Positions 1 to 8,307 of a stretch of 64,000 bases of DNA are shown here, piece by piece. The first letter of the stretch is position 1; every line of letters starts with the position of its first letter. The translations under genes were made by a program, and so were the position numbers. A model generated the notes under the pieces. That model had not been told where the DNA came from, did not search any database, and saw only the letters and a program-made list of their open reading frames with translations. The DNA is from Micromonospora fulviviridis (GTDB lineage Bacteria; Actinomycetota; Actinomycetes; Mycobacteriales; Micromonosporaceae). The stretch covers positions 1 through 64,000 of the forward strand of contig NZ_BMRA01000006.1 of the NCBI RefSeq assembly GCF_014648395.1, written 5' to 3'.

Positions 1-312
1 TGGCCGGTCGAGCTCGGCCGCGAAGAAAGCCGACGCCGCCTTCAAAATCTCGTTCGCCCGACGCAGTTCGGCGTTCTCCCGACGCAGCCGCTTCAACTCC
101 GCCGACTCGTCCGTGCTCACCCCAGCCCGTTGGCCGGCGTCGACCTGAGCCTGGCGGACCCACTTGCGCAGCGTTTCGGCGGTGCCGATGCCCAGCTTGT
201 GAGCCACGGCGCCGATCGCGGCGTGCTCCGACTCGTAGTTCGGCCGCACCTCAGCGACCATCCGCACCGCTCGCTCACGCAACTCACGCGGATAAGGGGA
301 AGGGCGTGACAT
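1..312 (-). CDS. IS3-family transposase OrfA (partial at window edge)
   Basis: First, DNA-recognition ORF of an IS3-family insertion sequence. Translation from the ATG at 310-312 begins MSRPSPYPRELRERAVRMV, the usual opening of actinobacterial OrfA proteins. A helix-turn-helix region follows (AIGAVAHKLGIGTAETLRKW), then a leucine-zipper-like helix (ELKRLRRENAELRRANEILK) and the conserved end AASAFFAAELDRP. The frame is open to base 1, so the last codons and OrfB, the DDE catalytic ORF normally joined by -1 frameshifting, lie outside the window. The element is transcribed leftwards and its 5' terminal repeat is seen at 345-363. Confidence 0.93.
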   Translation of the reverse strand, partial: MSRPSPYPRELRERAVRMVAEVRPNYESEHAAIGAVAHKLGIGTAETLRKWVRQAQVDAGQRAGVSTDESAELKRLRRENAELRRANEILKAASAFFAAELDRP

Positions 313-344
313 GGCTCGATCCTCCACAAGAGGTCGGGCCGCTA

Positions 345-363
345 CCAAACCCGGGGCGGTTCA
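345..363 (-). repeat. Terminal inverted repeat of the IS3-family element
   Basis: On the minus strand this reads TGAACCGCCCCGGGTTTGG, starting with TGA and lying about 33 bp upstream of OrfA, as expected for an actinobacterial IS3-family end. The partner end is outside the window, so the target duplication cannot be checked. The outer edge is about 5 bp from the stop codon of the neighbouring gene (369-371). Confidence 0.7.
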
Positions 364-368
364 GACTG

Positions 369-707
369 CTACCAGGCCTTTCCGCGGATCGGGGGCACGT
401 CGAGGTCGGGCTCGTCGCCGCGGTGCTCGGCGAGGAGCTGCTGACGGATCGAACGCCAGGCGACGCGCTCCTGCCGGTGGGCGAGTTTACGGTGCGACTG
501 GAAGGTGCAGAGCTGACAGCCGCAAAGGTTCGGGGCCTGAGCCGAGGGCTGCCGGTAGCAGCGAGTGCGGTCCCAGGCGGGCGAGGCGAGGTACTCGTCG
601 ATGTCGCAGGGGCCGGAGCCGTGTCGGTGGATGTCGGTAAACCAGTAACGCAAGTGCGGATCCAGCTGCTGCACTCGCTCGGGTCGGTGAACGTCGGTGC
701 GGGCCAT
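369..707 (-). CDS. Hypothetical cysteine-containing protein
   Basis: 112-residue basic protein with no family I can name. It has a Cys cluster (NLCGCQLC, about residues 60-67) and an earlier Cys in GPCDIDEY, which suggests a small metal-binding fold; that is inference. The ATG at 705-707 is preceded by a purine-rich ribosome site (GGAAGGCGG) and by the leader structure at 729-780. The TAG stop is only about 5 bp outside the IS3 terminal repeat, so the C-terminus may have been altered by the insertion. Such short Cys proteins are common in integrative elements of actinomycetes, which would fit the adjacent IS. Confidence 0.6.
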   Translation of the reverse strand: MARTDVHRPERVQQLDPHLRYWFTDIHRHGSGPCDIDEYLASPAWDRTRCYRQPSAQAPNLCGCQLCTFQSHRKLAHRQERVAWRSIRQQLLAEHRGDEPDLDVPPIRGKAW

Positions 708-728
708 GTGACGACCGCCTTCCGGCCG

Positions 729-780
729 CCCGCGCTCGGTGCGCGGGACTTAACGCCTGGGTGGCATGTGGATCACCTCC
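729..780 (-). promoter_or_regulatory. Leader with perfect Shine-Dalgarno, five-codon ORF and hairpin
   Basis: Bases 770-780 on the minus strand read GGAGGTGATCC, fully complementary to the 3' end of 16S rRNA. Eight bases downstream is ATG CCA CCC AGG CGT TAA (750-767), a five-codon ORF (MPPRR). After it comes a hairpin with 7-bp arms CCCGCGC/GCGCGGG and a 5-base loop (729-747), then the ATG of the gene ending at 369. This resembles a translational leader or attenuator; function is inferred. Confidence 0.45.
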
Positions 781-1064
781 AAGGGGTGGGGCGGACGCCT
801 GGTATGCGAGTGGTGGGGGGCGTGCCCGGCTCCCAGCTCAGCTGGGGGAACACCCGTTACAACTTTTTGGGTTGCGCCGTACATGTTAGGCCCAGGCTCC
901 GACAAGATTTGACCACCTAGCTGCAGCCGGCGTCCTCATCTACCAAGCAAGTTGCGAGCTGGCGATAGCCGGGGAGCAGAGGGACACCGGACCTGTACGC
1001 CGGTAGCGGTGGGCCGGCTGCGCGGCACGGGCGTGCACGACTCGTGGCTAGTGGGGCATCTCGT
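781..1064. other. Intergenic stretch without a recognisable gene
   Basis: No ORF here has convincing coding character or homology that I recognise. The AT-rich patch around 858-890 could hold the promoter for the minus-strand leader and gene at 369-780, but I see no clear -35/-10 pair. Confidence 0.4.
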
Positions 1065-1247
1065 TCATTTGCTGCTCCCGCTGACCTTGCCGCAGGCACG
1101 GCGGTTCGTTCCCCTGTTCGACCCGAAGGCGGACAGGCGCCCATAGGTCTCCTGGTTCAGCGCGTTGATGGAGGCCCGAGCGGCGTACAGAACGTCGTAC
1201 CCGGCTGACATAGTGGCCAGCGGCCTCGTGACGGTGGCGACGGCCAT
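1065..1247 (-). CDS. Small hypothetical protein
   Basis: 60-residue ORF from ATG 1245-1247, beginning MAVATVTRPLATMSAGYD and ending in a basic GKVSGSSK. Third codon positions are GC-rich and the composition is protein-like, but I recognise no family. It is divergent from the ADP-ribosylglycohydrolase gene with about 33 bp between the starts. It may be a real small gene or a remnant. Confidence 0.3.
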   Translation of the reverse strand: MAVATVTRPLATMSAGYDVLYAARASINALNQETYGRLSAFGSNRGTNRRACGKVSGSSK

Positions 1248-1280
1248 GAGGATGTGGGAGTTGCGGGGGTGGGGGAGTTG

Positions 1281-2762
1281 ATGACAGCGACTGTGCCGCT
1301 GGATGCGATTCAGAGCGACCGGGCTGCCGGTGTACTCCTCGCTGCGGCGTGCGGTGACGCGCTGGGCGTGCCGTACGAGTTCGGACCGCCGCTTCCGGCG
1401 AACGAGCAGACGGAGATGCGCGGTGGGGGACTCGGCCCGTACGCGCCGGGTGAGTACAGCGATGACACCCAGATGGCGGTGTGTATCGCGGAGGTGTCCG
1501 CGACCGGGGCGGACCTGCGCCGCAGCGACTCCCTCGACCGCATCGCCGGCAACTTTCTCCGGTGGAAACGGGAGGGCGCCAGCGACATCGGGGCACAGAC
1601 CCGCACGGTCCTGGACGCGGTCTCGCACGTGAGCGGACCGGGCAGTGCCGCGGCGATGCGAGACGCAGCCGCCGATCTGCACCGGCGGACTGGCCGCAGC
1701 GCCGGTAACGGGTCGCTGATGCGCACCGCGCCGGTTGCGCTGGCCTATCTCGGCGATCCGGAGGCGCTCGCGGAAGCCGCCCGCGCAGTCAGTGAACTGA
1801 CCCATTACGACCCCCTGGCCGCGGACGCGTGTGTGCTGTGGTGCGCCGGGATCCGCCGGGCGGTTCTCGACGGGACCTTCGACGGGGTACGCGAGGGTCT
1901 GGACCTGCTGCCCGCGCAACGCCGTGACCGATGGTCGGGCTGGTTGGCCGAGGCGGAGTCCAAGCCGCCGGAGCAGTTCCGACCCAACGGGTTTGTCGTC
2001 CCAGCCTTGCAGGCCGCCTGGTCGGCGATCACACACACCGATATCCCGGACCACAACCCGGGCCACGGCAGCTTCCCCTGCCAGCATCTCGAACGCGCCC
2101 TGACGGCAGCGGTGCGCGTCGGCGACGACACCGACACCGTCGCGGCGATCGCCGGGGCACTGCTCGGCGCCCGATGGGGCTCGTCCGCGGTGCCACTGGC
2201 CTGGCAGCGCGTCGTTCACGGCTGGCCGAGGCGGCGCGCGGCGGACCTGCTCCGCCTGAGCGTGCTGACCGCCCAAGGCGGCCAGGCCGGCCATGGCGGT
2301 TGGCCGGGCTGCGCCCGCGCGCCACGGCAAGCAGTTGCACCGTTGATGCAGGCACACCCGCACGACCCCGGGGTGATCCTCGGCAACCTCCACACCGACG
2401 CAGCCGCAGCGCGCGCCACCGCGGTGATCTCCCTCTGTCGCGTTGGCTGTGACGATTTCGACGACGTGCCCGTCGCGAACAGGGTCGGGGCGTGGCTAGT
2501 CGACCAGCCCGGCGCCAACGCACACCCGCACTTCGTAGTCGATCAGGCCGCCCGCATGCTGCTCGAGCTGCGCAAGGAGGGGCATGTCGTGCTGCTGCAC
2601 TGCGCCGCAGGCCAGAGCCGCACGCCGGCGGTCGCCGCCCGCTACACAACCTTGACCACCGGCACACCGGCGCGCGCCGCGCTGGCCGAGCTGCGCGGGC
2701 TGCTCGAGATGCACGGCTGGACACTCAACCCGGAACTACGGCAGGTCGTCGAACAGCTGTGA
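1281..2762 (+). CDS. ADP-ribosylglycohydrolase fused to a dual-specificity phosphatase-like domain
   Basis: 493-residue two-domain enzyme. The N-terminal part (about residues 10-330) is a DraG/ARH fold that removes ADP-ribose from modified targets: it shows GDALGVPYEF, the metal-binding YSDDTQM, GNGSLMRTAP, and the second metal site VGDDTDTVAAIAGAL. The C-terminal part (about 370-493) has the cysteine phosphatase signature HCAAGQSR with Cys441 and Arg447, and an upstream Asp in the general-acid region. The start is ATG 1281 after GGGGGAG; a GTG at 1254 lacks such a site. A hairpin at 3022-3056 may end transcription. ADP-ribosylation reversal fits the nearby TIR operon, but the cellular substrate is unknown. 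Confidence 0.88.
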   Translation: MTATVPLDAIQSDRAAGVLLAAACGDALGVPYEFGPPLPANEQTEMRGGGLGPYAPGEYSDDTQMAVCIAEVSATGADLRRSDSLDRIAGNFLRWKREGASDIGAQTRTVLDAVSHVSGPGSAAAMRDAAADLHRRTGRSAGNGSLMRTAPVALAYLGDPEALAEAARAVSELTHYDPLAADACVLWCAGIRRAVLDGTFDGVREGLDLLPAQRRDRWSGWLAEAESKPPEQFRPNGFVVPALQAAWSAITHTDIPDHNPGHGSFPCQHLERALTAAVRVGDDTDTVAAIAGALLGARWGSSAVPLAWQRVVHGWPRRRAADLLRLSVLTAQGGQAGHGGWPGCARAPRQAVAPLMQAHPHDPGVILGNLHTDAAAARATAVISLCRVGCDDFDDVPVANRVGAWLVDQPGANAHPHFVVDQAARMLLELRKEGHVVLLHCAAGQSRTPAVAARYTTLTTGTPARAALAELRGLLEMHGWTLNPELRQVVEQL

Positions 2763-3021
2763 CGCGCTACGCCGCGGCTGCTGTAGGCCGCACAGGCACA
2801 GGCGAGAAGCCGGCTGCAGGCGAGGCGGACCTATGGCCCGGCCCATGGAAGGGAGCGGCCCACACCACCTGCCGGAACAACTTTGGTGCGGCTGAGGGGA
2901 CCGCCGGCCCACGGAGACCGGGATCCCGGGGGGAGCGGGATGGGAGCAGATGGGTGCACGCAACGACAGCCAGCTGCACCCAACGGCACCGAACAGCAGT
3001 GAACGGCACTCGGGATGCAGC

Positions 3022-3056
3022 CCACATCGGCCGGGCCACCCTTCTGGCCGATGTGG
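3022..3056. terminator. Hairpin, probable transcription terminator
   Basis: Perfect 11-bp stem (CCACATCGGCC / GGCCGATGTGG) with a 13-base loop, no T-tract, 260 bp after the ADP-ribosylglycohydrolase gene and before the GNAT remnant. The rest of 2763-3136 shows no convincing gene. Confidence 0.5.
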
Positions 3057-3136
3057 CGCGGCCAGATCAACGGTGGTGTCCGCTCGTCATTCCCGCCACC
3101 CAATCCGTACTACCGGCGGCCGCGGTGAACACCGCC

Positions 3137-3740
3137 ATGACCACATCCGTACGGCGTGCGCGCCCGGCCGACGTTCCCGACGTCACCGCGCTGCTGGTCG
3201 ACGCGCTGTCCCGGGACCCAGTCGCCGAGTGGCTGGTGCCGGACGCCGACAACCGACCGGACGTCCTGCACCGGCTCCTCGCCGTCGACGTCGACCACGC
3301 CATCGAGACCGGCCACGTCGACGTGGCGGGGGACTGGTCAGCGGTCGCGGTGTGGCGGCGCCACGACCTGGACGCGCAACAATGGACGCTCGGCGACTAA
3401 CCTGACCACGTTTGCGGGCCGGGCGGTGGTTCCCCGCTTCGGCGAGCTCAACGCGGCGATGCTCAGCTACCGGTCCGACGCGCCGCACCACTGGCTGTCC
3501 TGGCTGGCCGTGCAACCCGGCTACAGCTGGCCCGCCGCCGACGAACTGCTGCGCTACCACCACCACGTGGTCGACCAGACCGGCCACCCGGTGCACGCCG
3601 TCGTCACCACCGAAGGCGCCCGAGACCTGCTCTGCCAACACGGCTACCGCCCGGATCTTCCACTGCACCTGCCCAGCGGGCCGAGGCTCTGGCCTCTGAC
3701 CCGCGCTGGCGGGCCGATCCAGAGCAACAGCTCCAGCTAA
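3137..3740 (+). pseudogene. GNAT-family acetyltransferase, frameshifted
   Basis: The first segment from ATG 3137 reads MTTSVRRARPADVPDVTALL, a typical GNAT beginning, and stops at TAA 3398-3400. The rest of the domain continues in the next frame, from about NLTTFAGRAVVPRFGEL through HHWLSWLAVQPGY (the acetyl-CoA-binding region) and ends at 3740. A single extra base near 3380-3400 explains the break. The two halves join into about 200 residues, the usual length. It could be a recent pseudogene or a sequencing error. Confidence 0.75.
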
Positions 3741-3910
3741 AGCTCCTCCGGTGAAGCCCGGCCGCCCTACCTCGGCGGCCGGGACGCCAAGGTTCCGCAC
3801 GGGTACCATCTGAGTCCGGCCACGTGCGCCCCTGGTCGGACGTCGACCACAGCCTGCCAGTGTCGTGTTTGGTCTCGACTGCTGGCACCATACGCTGTGG
3901 AGAAGGTTAG

Positions 3911-6061
3911 CTAGTCAGGCTGGGCGAGGAACTTCGCATACTCATGCCGCGCCTGCCGTGTGCCTTCGTTGTCTGTGCCGTGCACCCGCTCTCGGTGGGC
4001 AAGGGCCTCCTCGAAGAGTCGCTTCGCTTGAGGTCGATTGCCTTTCTGGCGGTGGTATCGCGCGAGGTCCCAGCGTGCGTCCAAGATCTCCAGGTGGTCG
4101 GCGCCCAGTGCACGCTCGAGGTCCGGCAGCAAAGCCTGGAGTGCATCGATGGCGCTGTTGAAATCGCCGGTTAGGGCGAAGTACCTGGCCAGGCTGCGGC
4201 GGGTTTCGAAGGTGTTCGTGTGGTCCTTGCCAAGGGCCCGTACTTCGTCCGCCAAGATATTCTGCGTCTGGCGTAGGGCTTCAGATGGCTCTCCCATTTT
4301 GGCGATGATGCCTGCGATCGCGCCTCGAGTGGCCAGGGTATTCATCGCCTCGGGCCCCAGATATCGCTCCCGGTCGGCGAGGATGCGGCGGAAGCAGGCA
4401 AGAGCTCCTGGAAGATCGCCCCGGCGCCCCATGCACGAGGCGATATTGTGCCGAACGACCTGCAGGTACTCGTCGTCGGGCGGCAATGTGCGTTCCGCTT
4501 CTTGGAGCAGTGATTCGAAGATTGTTTCTGCTTCGTCAACGCGTCCGGAAAGCATCAGGTTGACGGCGAGCTGATGCTGTAGCCACCGGTTATCCGCAGC
4601 GCTGTTGTGAGTGGCTGACTTGTCGAATTCGTCCTTGAGGAGTCGGATCGCCATTGCGTAATCTCCGCGGTCAGCCATCGCGGTCGCGCGTGAGCCCACG
4701 TCGTCAACCGTGCCGGATTCGACTGCGGCATAAAACGCCGTTCGCGCCCGCCAATATGCCTCGTATGCAACCTGCCACGCTTGGGAACTATTCGTCCTCG
4801 TGAGAAGGATGTTCCACGTTTCCGTTGGGATCGGTTCGTGCTCGGGCCGATCTATGAGGTAATCGAACGCAACGTAGGTGGAACCCGCGTCGCAGAGGCC
4901 CGCGGGAATGAGGAGACTGCTCGCTCCATGTACGGGTCGCAGGGCCCATGCCCATGCTTCGTCTACCGACTCCGGTCTAAGTGCGGGTCCGCCGCGTGCG
5001 GCTAGGTAGTGATGGTGCAACTCCAGCAGCAGGTCGTGGGGGACTGGGTCGCTCAGTCCGGCTCGACGGCAGTCGACGGCAGCGGCCACAAGCGCCGCCC
5101 CGCGGGCGTGCGAACCTGGTGCCCACGCGTTACGCCAGTCACTCAGAAGTTCGGGACCTGCAGCGAGGCTCTCCGCGACGCCGAACGTCTTCGCATGCTT
5201 CAGGGCGAGTGCAATTCGTGGATCCTTCTCAGCATAGGACGCCGCATGCGAGAGCTCTTCCTGTGACCACAACCTGTCCAGCCGGATGATGTAGGCACCG
5301 CGCAAAATGTCTCGGCTGGCTCTCCAGAAAGCGCGGCCTTGGTCATCGAGAGAGTCTTCCGCTCGCGAAGTGAAGCGTTCGTATTCGGGGGTGCGTAGTG
5401 TGGCAATGATGCTGGTGTGCCATCGCGCTGATGTCGTGACGCTCGCTACCATCGCCAAGGTAAGGCCGCTTGGTCCCATGAACCGCTCGAGGTCGTCAAG
5501 CCATAGGACGCAGCGACGCGAAAGGGATAGTTGAGCCGCGACTGCGGGAAGCGATTCTCGTCCCGACGGAACGGCAAGCAGATGGTCGGGAAATTCCGCC
5601 CGGATCGCTTCGAATGCCGCCCGAGATTTCCCTGCGGTCGACTCACCCACGACAACGATCATGGGTTCTCGGTGTATTGCTTCCCTGAGTGCCTTATCGA
5701 TGTCTCGCGGGATGTAGGAGGTAACATCAGCGAGGGTCCCTTGGGAATTGTCGGAGCGGGCCTCAGCTGGATGGACGCCAAGCACGATTGGGTTCGTGAC
5801 GTCGCCAACCCTCGGAAGTCTTCCGGTCCGATCTTGGACAGCAATGCGGTCAGGAAGTTCTCGCCGGAGCGTGCGCTGGCGGTCAATCCATCTGCTTGCG
5901 TGACCGGCTGCGACTCCGGAAACGGCTGCGATGCCTCCGCCTGTCAATGCCGCAAGTGGCGCGGACAACCACACTGATGCAAGTGCCGTGCCACCGACAC
6001 CTGCGGCTCCGCCTACAGCCAAAGCAAGCCAAGCGCCCAGCAGTCGCCATGATTGTCGCAC
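3911..6061 (-). CDS. Membrane-anchored STAND-type NTPase with tetratricopeptide repeats
   Basis: 716 residues from GTG 6059-6061, with AGGAGAGG eight bases upstream. Residues about 8-55 form two hydrophobic segments. The NTPase core has a P-loop GESTAGKS (about 139-146) and a Walker B-like CVLWLDDLERF. The C-terminal 260 residues are kinesin-light-chain-like TPRs, for example GRVDEAETIFESLLQEAER and GDFNSAIDALQALLPDLER. STAND-TPR proteins commonly act as ligand-triggered switches in signalling or defence; the ligand here is unknown. Codon third positions are visibly less GC-rich than in neighbouring genes, suggesting transfer. It is encoded alone, just downstream in direction from the TIR operon. 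Confidence 0.8.
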   Translation of the reverse strand: MRQSWRLLGAWLALAVGGAAGVGGTALASVWLSAPLAALTGGGIAAVSGVAAGHASRWIDRQRTLRRELPDRIAVQDRTGRLPRVGDVTNPIVLGVHPAEARSDNSQGTLADVTSYIPRDIDKALREAIHREPMIVVVGESTAGKSRAAFEAIRAEFPDHLLAVPSGRESLPAVAAQLSLSRRCVLWLDDLERFMGPSGLTLAMVASVTTSARWHTSIIATLRTPEYERFTSRAEDSLDDQGRAFWRASRDILRGAYIIRLDRLWSQEELSHAASYAEKDPRIALALKHAKTFGVAESLAAGPELLSDWRNAWAPGSHARGAALVAAAVDCRRAGLSDPVPHDLLLELHHHYLAARGGPALRPESVDEAWAWALRPVHGASSLLIPAGLCDAGSTYVAFDYLIDRPEHEPIPTETWNILLTRTNSSQAWQVAYEAYWRARTAFYAAVESGTVDDVGSRATAMADRGDYAMAIRLLKDEFDKSATHNSAADNRWLQHQLAVNLMLSGRVDEAETIFESLLQEAERTLPPDDEYLQVVRHNIASCMGRRGDLPGALACFRRILADRERYLGPEAMNTLATRGAIAGIIAKMGEPSEALRQTQNILADEVRALGKDHTNTFETRRSLARYFALTGDFNSAIDALQALLPDLERALGADHLEILDARWDLARYHRQKGNRPQAKRLFEEALAHRERVHGTDNEGTRQARHEYAKFLAQPD

Positions 6062-6452
6062 GAAAGAAACCTCTCCTGCGGAGAAAGCGGATCATGACCA
6101 GCAGGCCGCTGGCCTAGATCACCTTCCGTCATCACGCTGAAACTGATCGTCTCATGGCAATGCCACCGGCGACACGTTCAGGACTATCCGATTACGTGCA
6201 TGTCCGGCTCGGAGGTGGAACTGAGTGTGCGCACGTCCGGCGGTGATGCCGGTACGTGACCGTTCGGCTCTCGCATGTTGCCCTGATCCCTCGTCGGCGG
6301 CTTCCAAGTATCGGTACGCCGGCGAATACGTCGGTCAGGTGGATCACGCCCGCGCGCGGGGAGCGGGGTACTGGCCAGGACATCGGTAGGGAGCAGACCG
6401 GCTCACTCGCGGTTGCGCGGGGAGCAGTTGAGCGGCGACAGGATGGCCATCT
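6062..6452. other. Intergenic stretch, no gene recognised
   Basis: It contains the ribosome-binding site of the STAND NTPase gene near 6069-6077 and then sequence with no convincing reading frame up to the transporter remnant at 6453. It may include further decayed pieces of that transporter, but I could not recognise them. Confidence 0.4.
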
Positions 6453-6746
6453 GTACCGTTCGTCGGCGGCATGATGCTCACCGATGGCACCGAGGCCAAA
6501 GTCGCCCCCAGTTACCAGGTCGGCTCGGCGCTCGGCCTGGCCGCGATGACCGCGGTGGCCTGCGCCGCCCGCGCCGACCAGCTCGGCGACCTGCCCGCCC
6601 TCACGGACGGCTAAGCCGCTCTCCTTCATCGGCGCCGGAATCGCCGCCGCCGTGGGCGCGCGGTCACCGCCGAGATCACCCTGCGCGGCCCACAGCGACA
6701 GCCAGCCGACGACGCCGAACCCCGTGAGCGTCGGCTGATCCGAACA
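6453..6746 (+). pseudogene. Remnant of an MFS (DHA2-type) drug transporter C-terminus
   Basis: Frame 1 reads VPFVGGMMLTDGTEAKVAPS then QVGSALGLAAMTAVACAARA, which resembles the last transmembrane helices of multidrug MFS permeases. A stop at 6612-6614 and at least two frame changes follow: FIGAGIAAAVGA in another frame, then VTAEITLRGPQRQPADDAEP in a third. There is no N-terminal two-thirds. This is clearly a dead fragment on the plus strand beside the TIR operon's 3' end. Confidence 0.6.
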
Positions 6747-6772
6747 CACACCATTCACCGCCCACGGGGGGG

Positions 6773-6807
6773 CCGGTGGGTCAGCCCGAGCCTGGCTGAC
6801 CCACCGG
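6773..6807. terminator. Strong hairpin terminator between transporter remnant and TIR operon
   Basis: Perfect 14-bp stem CCGGTGGGTCAGCC / GGCTGACCCACCGG with a 7-base loop. It lies 89 bp beyond the last stop of the minus-strand TIR-chaperone operon (6896) and after the plus-strand remnant, so it can serve both strands. No poly-T tract, as usual for actinomycetes. Confidence 0.75.
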
Positions 6808-6895
6808 CGTCGACCTGCGGCGAGTGTCCACCTGGTACCGGTATGCCTCGGCCGGCGGCACCGGCCACCGCGCGGGATCGCCGCGTGGACCGGCT

Positions 6896-8089
6896 CTACC
6901 AGCGAATGTTCCTGCGCAGCTCGGTCACCGCGGCGTGCAGCGAGGCGAGTCCTTCCCCCACATCCGCGTCGTCGGGTCCGTACTTCCGGAACAGCCGATG
7001 CGCCCGCGCCTCAATGGGCGGGAAGGAGGTCAGCAAGTTGCTGGAGGTGAGCCAGTTCCGATCGCCTATCTCGAACTGTCGGACCAGCGCGTTGAAGTCG
7101 GCGATGCACTCGTTGACCTTGATGATCTTGTCCGCCCGCCGGCCGCGGGCGTCGTTGGCCGTTGTGAGCTCGGCGACCGCCGTGCGTAGGGCCGCCGCCT
7201 CCTCGACGAGCGAGCGGTCGGCCGCGGCGCTCTGGGCCAGCAGGTCCGCGCGCCGGAGCAGGTGCGCGACCTGGGCGACGGCCTCGCGGATGCCCGGCCA
7301 CGTCTGGGGGAAGTCGATGTCCGACACGCAGGCCAGGGCGCACACCGCCCTGGCCTCGCTCAGCGAGGCGGCGGTGTGCCGTTCGTCGCGCTTGCGGGCG
7401 CGGCCGTACCATACGGCCGCCGCTCGGTAGTCCTCCGCTTCGAGGGCGCGGTTCCCGTTCTCCATCTCCTCCCGGCACAGCCACGCCAGCACCCTCTGCA
7501 GAGCGGCCAGAGTGAGGGCCGAGCCGGCGAGCGGGGTGCGGCTGTTCGCCGCGAGGACGCGTTCACGGGCGTACGTGAGGCGCTGGTCGAACGTCTCGTC
7601 CCCGGCCAGCGTGCCCGTCAGCCCCTCAAGGATCGTCACGGCCTGCCGGGGATTGCCGTCGCGCAGTTCGCGGCGGGCCTCCTCGATCGGGCGGTCGGTG
7701 AGGTGCCGCCGGCAGGCGTCCAGCATCTCGTCGACCGTGCTCACCGCCTCCGCGCCCTGGACCGCCCGCCGCGCACGGGTGAGCTCGGCGATGGCGCCGT
7801 CGAGATTTCGGAGCCGCACCAGGCAGCGCGCCTTCCAGAGCCACGCCCGCAGGTAACCCGGATCGAGTTCCAGCGCCTTGTCGGCCAGCCCGATGGCCGC
7901 CTGGAACTCGCCGGCGTCGTGCCGCTCCCGGGCCCGGTCGACCAGCCGCCGCACCTTCTCGACCGGGTCGTCCGCCGGCCGCGCCCCGCCGGCGGCCAGG
8001 TCGAAGTTTAAGATCGCCGCGTCGTCGCTCCAGGCACGCCGCTCGTCCCGTCCCGCGAGGCCGGGAGCATCGTCGTCGGACCCGGTCAT
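6896..8089 (-). CDS. TPR protein, last gene of the TIR-chaperone operon
   Basis: 397-residue soluble protein, no signal peptide or membrane segment. TPR-like helix pairs begin at about residue 45 (ARERHDAGEFQAAIGLADKA, then LDPGYLRAWLWKARCLVRLR), with further helical repeats to about 230 and a helical C-terminus ending RRNIRW. TPRs usually bind partner proteins or peptides, including Hsp70 tails. The ATG at 8087-8089 overlaps the stop of the upstream gene by 4 bp (ATGA), so translation is coupled. A hairpin at 6773-6807 follows. A scaffold or client-recognition role in the system is inference. Confidence 0.8.
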   Translation of the reverse strand: MTGSDDDAPGLAGRDERRAWSDDAAILNFDLAAGGARPADDPVEKVRRLVDRARERHDAGEFQAAIGLADKALELDPGYLRAWLWKARCLVRLRNLDGAIAELTRARRAVQGAEAVSTVDEMLDACRRHLTDRPIEEARRELRDGNPRQAVTILEGLTGTLAGDETFDQRLTYARERVLAANSRTPLAGSALTLAALQRVLAWLCREEMENGNRALEAEDYRAAAVWYGRARKRDERHTAASLSEARAVCALACVSDIDFPQTWPGIREAVAQVAHLLRRADLLAQSAAADRSLVEEAAALRTAVAELTTANDARGRRADKIIKVNECIADFNALVRQFEIGDRNWLTSSNLLTSFPPIEARAHRLFRKYGPDDADVGEGLASLHAAVTELRRNIRW

Positions 8090-8307
8090 TGCCGGGCCCT
8101 TCCACCGCGGAACCTCTCGGCGGCGGCCTCGACCGCCGCGATCTCCTGGGCGTGCCCGATCTCGGCGATCTCCAGGATCATCCGCCGCAGCTCAATCCGG
8201 TGCAGGTCCTCGCCGGCATCCTCGTCGATGTCGAGCTCCGGCGCCGGCAGGCGGTCCAGCATCGCCGCCGGCTCGGGCACAGCCGGCCCGGGAATCGCCC
8301 CCATCAT
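8086..8307 (-). CDS. Small acidic helical protein
   Basis: 73 residues, ATG 8305-8307 (a second ATG follows directly). The middle is acidic (PELDIDEDAGEDLHRIELRR) and the C-terminal half is predicted helical (MILEIAEIGHAQEIAAVEAAAE). No family recognised. It overlaps both neighbours by ATGA junctions, so it is translated with the two TPR genes that flank it; a small adaptor is the simplest guess. Confidence 0.65.
   Translation of the reverse strand: MMGAIPGPAVPEPAAMLDRLPAPELDIDEDAGEDLHRIELRRMILEIAEIGHAQEIAAVEAAAERFRGGRARQ

Noticed and set aside
1065..2393. A 442-codon minus-strand frame across the ADP-ribosylglycohydrolase gene
   Set aside because: It is antisense to a gene with complete family motifs; the translation is Arg/Ala-rich with no motifs. 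Only its last 60 codons outside the gene were kept as a weak feature.
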